A DNA stretch of 14,479 bases from JBDHTO01 sp039808665 (lineage in GTDB: Bacteria > Pseudomonadota > Alphaproteobacteria > Paracaedibacterales > JAKBAR01), in assembly GCA_039808665.1 (NCBI GenBank), contig JBDHTO010000023.1, positions 1 through 14,479 on the forward strand, in the 5' to 3' direction. The position numbers were made by a program, and so were the translations under genes. The notes beneath the pieces are model-generated. The model was not told the DNA's origin and did not search any database. It saw nothing but the letters and a program-made list of their open reading frames with translations. This document shows positions 13,021 to 14,479 of this stretch, in pieces; the first letter of the stretch is position 1, and every line of letters begins with the position of its first letter.

Positions 13021-13602
13021 ATGAAGGATATCAAGAGTGTTTGCGTCTATTGTGGGCATAATCCAGGGGATGAGGCTTATGTCAGAGCGGCCCAAGACAT
13101 GGGAAGAGCGCTTGCTAAAGAAAAACTTGAACTTGTTTATGGCGGTGGGAAACTCGGTCTTATGGGAATTATTGCCGATAGTGTCATTCAACATGGCGGA
13201 CGTGCTGTGGGATTTATTCCCCATCATCTTGATTCACGCGAAGGTGCTCATACAGGAATCCAGGAACTCCATCGTGTGGACAGCATGCACACACGAAAAT
13301 TGAATATGTCAGAGCGCGCGGATGCTTTTGTCATTCTTCCCGGTGGATTTGGAACATTAGATGAGTTTTTTGAAATCATCACCTGGAAACAGCTTAAATT
13401 GCACGACAAACCCATTGTTGTTGTGAATATTAATGGATATTGGGATAACCTTGAAAAGCTGATGCACCACGTCATTGATCATAAATTTGCCCTTCCTGAA
13501 CACCGTTATATCTTCCGTTTTGTTGACCGTATTGATGATGTTGTTCCCACACTTCGCGCGGAACGCGATCCTGAAGTTGAGTTTAACTCCAATCTCATAT
13601 AA
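13021..13602 (+). CDS. LOG-family protein (nucleoside 5'-monophosphate phosphoribohydrolase, TIGR00730 type)
   Basis: Rossmann-fold protein of the LYSINE DECARBOXYLASE-LIKE / LOG family, which hydrolyses nucleotide 5'-monophosphates (including cytokinin ribotides) to base and ribose 5-phosphate. Diagnostic motifs are present: SVCVYCG near the start, VYGGGKLGLMG (39-49), MHTRK (89-93) and PGGFGTLDE (107-115) with the catalytic Arg and Glu. Length 193 is standard for short bacterial LOGs. AAGGA stands six bases before the ATG. The 83-base gap after recR is AT-rich and could carry its own promoter, though I see no clear pair of elements. It was once widely mislabelled lysine decarboxylase; no such activity is expected. 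The natural substrate here is unknown. hemW follows after 32 bases. Confidence 0.93.
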   Translation: MKDIKSVCVYCGHNPGDEAYVRAAQDMGRALAKEKLELVYGGGKLGLMGIIADSVIQHGGRAVGFIPHHLDSREGAHTGIQELHRVDSMHTRKLNMSERADAFVILPGGFGTLDEFFEIITWKQLKLHDKPIVVVNINGYWDNLEKLMHHVIDHKFALPEHRYIFRFVDRIDDVVPTLRAERDPEVEFNSNLI

Positions 13603-13634
13603 ACTGCGGGGCATCGTTATTATTTTTAATTGAC

Positions 13635-14479
13635 ATGCCCCCAAAAAAACTCGGTCTTTATCTTCACTGGCCTTATTGCGAGAGTAAGTGTCCCTACTGT
13701 GACTTCAACAGCTTTGTGGGGAAGTCTGCAGATATGCGCTCTATGGAAAATGCATATCTTAAGGAAATGGAACGTTTTTTTGAACTTACACCCCATCATA
13801 GTCTGGTCAGTATTTTCTTTGGTGGAGGCACGCCTTCTTTGATGCCGCCCGAACTTGCAGGAAGGCTTATACGTCATGCGATATCCTTGTGGAAGACCTC
13901 TGATGATCTCGAAATCACACTGGAAGCCAATCCAAGTACCGCTGAAATCAAAAGATTTGAAAACTTTCGCCACGAGGGGATCAATCGACTTTCCATTGGT
14001 ATTCAGTCTTTTCATGAAGATGCCCTTAAATTCTTGGGAAGAAAACATAGCGCAGAAGAGGGAATTAATGCGATTCACATGGCAAAAAGCATTTTTCCCC
14101 GTGTGAGTTTTGATTTAATTTATGCGCGCCCCCACCAAACATTAAAGGATTGGGAGAATGAACTTGAGTACGCCCTGAGTTTTGGTACAGAGCATCTTTC
14201 CCTTTATCAGCTTACGATTGAACCAGGAACAGCCTTTGCTCCTCGCTATGATCGGGGGGAGTTTGTTCTTCCCGAAGAAAATATGGCCGCGGATATGTTT
14301 GAACTCACGGATGCCCTTTGTTCTTCTCAGAAACTCTTTCGCTATGAAACATCAAACCATGCACGCTCGGGAAGTGAATCCAGACACAATATGATTTATT
14401 GGGAATATGAAGATTATATTGGGATAGGGCCGGGAGCCCATGGGCGATTCACCTCGGGAGAAAACAAAATCGCAACAGA
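13635..14479 (+). CDS. hemW: Radical SAM heme chaperone HemW (C-terminus cut by window edge)
   Basis: HemW (formerly taken for an oxygen-independent coproporphyrinogen oxidase) is a radical SAM protein that binds heme and helps deliver it to respiratory enzymes. The product starts MPPKKLGLYLHWPYCESKCP and has the cluster motif CxxxCxxC as CESKCPYC, followed by DFNSF, which favours HemW over true HemN. Then come the SAM motif GGGTPSL, LEANPST, GINRLSIGIQSF, and near the end of the window HNMIYW and GIGPGAHG, the HemW signature HNxxYW. 281 codons are visible; roughly 100 residues should remain. No strong ribosome site precedes the ATG (TTTTTAATTGAC). Its role links functionally, but not in operon terms, to ctaB and cox11 at the other end of the window. 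Confidence 0.95.
   Translation, partial: MPPKKLGLYLHWPYCESKCPYCDFNSFVGKSADMRSMENAYLKEMERFFELTPHHSLVSIFFGGGTPSLMPPELAGRLIRHAISLWKTSDDLEITLEANPSTAEIKRFENFRHEGINRLSIGIQSFHEDALKFLGRKHSAEEGINAIHMAKSIFPRVSFDLIYARPHQTLKDWENELEYALSFGTEHLSLYQLTIEPGTAFAPRYDRGEFVLPEENMAADMFELTDALCSSQKLFRYETSNHARSGSESRHNMIYWEYEDYIGIGPGAHGRFTSGENKIAT

Noticed and set aside
13021..13602. Annotation as lysine decarboxylase
   Set aside because: MHTRK and PGGFGTLDE are the LOG phosphoribohydrolase signature; the older name is a known misassignment.
13626..14106. Minus- and plus-strand ORFs within the hemW region
   Set aside because: Frame shadows of hemW, whose own frame is open to the window edge and holds all radical SAM motifs.
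13635..14479. Annotation as coproporphyrinogen III oxidase HemN
   Set aside because: The CxxxCxxC-DFNS segment and the HNxxYW motif favour the heme chaperone HemW.
1..14479. CRISPR arrays, insertion sequences, prophage or toxin-antitoxin modules
   Set aside because: No regular spaced repeats, transposase or integrase motifs, or paired small toxin/antitoxin ORFs were seen; genes are mostly housekeeping with short intergenic gaps.

Overview
The window reads as a chromosomal segment of an alphaproteobacterium of moderate-to-low GC (roughly 40-45% by eye). Evidence: the ctaB / CoxF-like / ctaG (cox11) order, a map-radC pair, a RecR Toprim region of alphaproteobacterial type (VADLWAMERA), and a tRNA-Val(TAC) with a short D-loop. 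The many short overlaps, GTG/TTG starts and the ABC transporter genes resemble host-associated lineages such as Holosporales, but that placement is an inference. There are no insertion sequences, phage genes or CRISPR arrays, and no gene-free stretch longer than about 300 bases.

Layout. (1) 1-4277, minus strand: a tightly packed run of a substrate-binding lipoprotein, permease and ATPase of the TrpXYZ-like ABC family, then ctaB, a 34-residue CoxF-like membrane peptide and cox11 (cut by the window start). (2) 4278-4504: a divergent control region with a candidate sigma70 promoter and an attenuator-like hairpin. (3) 4505-5880, plus strand: upp and def, both with N-terminal export-signal-like extensions (Sec-type on the uracil phosphoribosyltransferase, a lipobox on the peptide deformylase). 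(4) 5881-6648: an LptM-like small lipoprotein reading frame running into tRNA-Val, a large nested hairpin, and the HU gene, all minus strand. (5) 6649-9912, plus strand: a HlyD-type periplasmic adaptor followed by a BcsA-like processive glycosyltransferase with an intact C-terminal PilZ domain, a compact c-di-GMP-controlled polysaccharide synthase. (6) 9997-14479, plus strand: a cyclase/kynurenine-formamidase-family hydrolase, map with a His-rich N-terminus, radC, recR, a LOG-family phosphoribohydrolase, and hemW (cut by the window end).

The least ordinary content is the upp-def pair with export-like N-termini, the two-gene HlyD + GT2-PilZ synthase, and the His-rich leader of methionine aminopeptidase. 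In upp, def and map an internal start codon lies just after the extension, so a long and a short form could both be made. I could not run homology searches, signal-peptide predictors or folding software. All calls rest on motifs read by eye.
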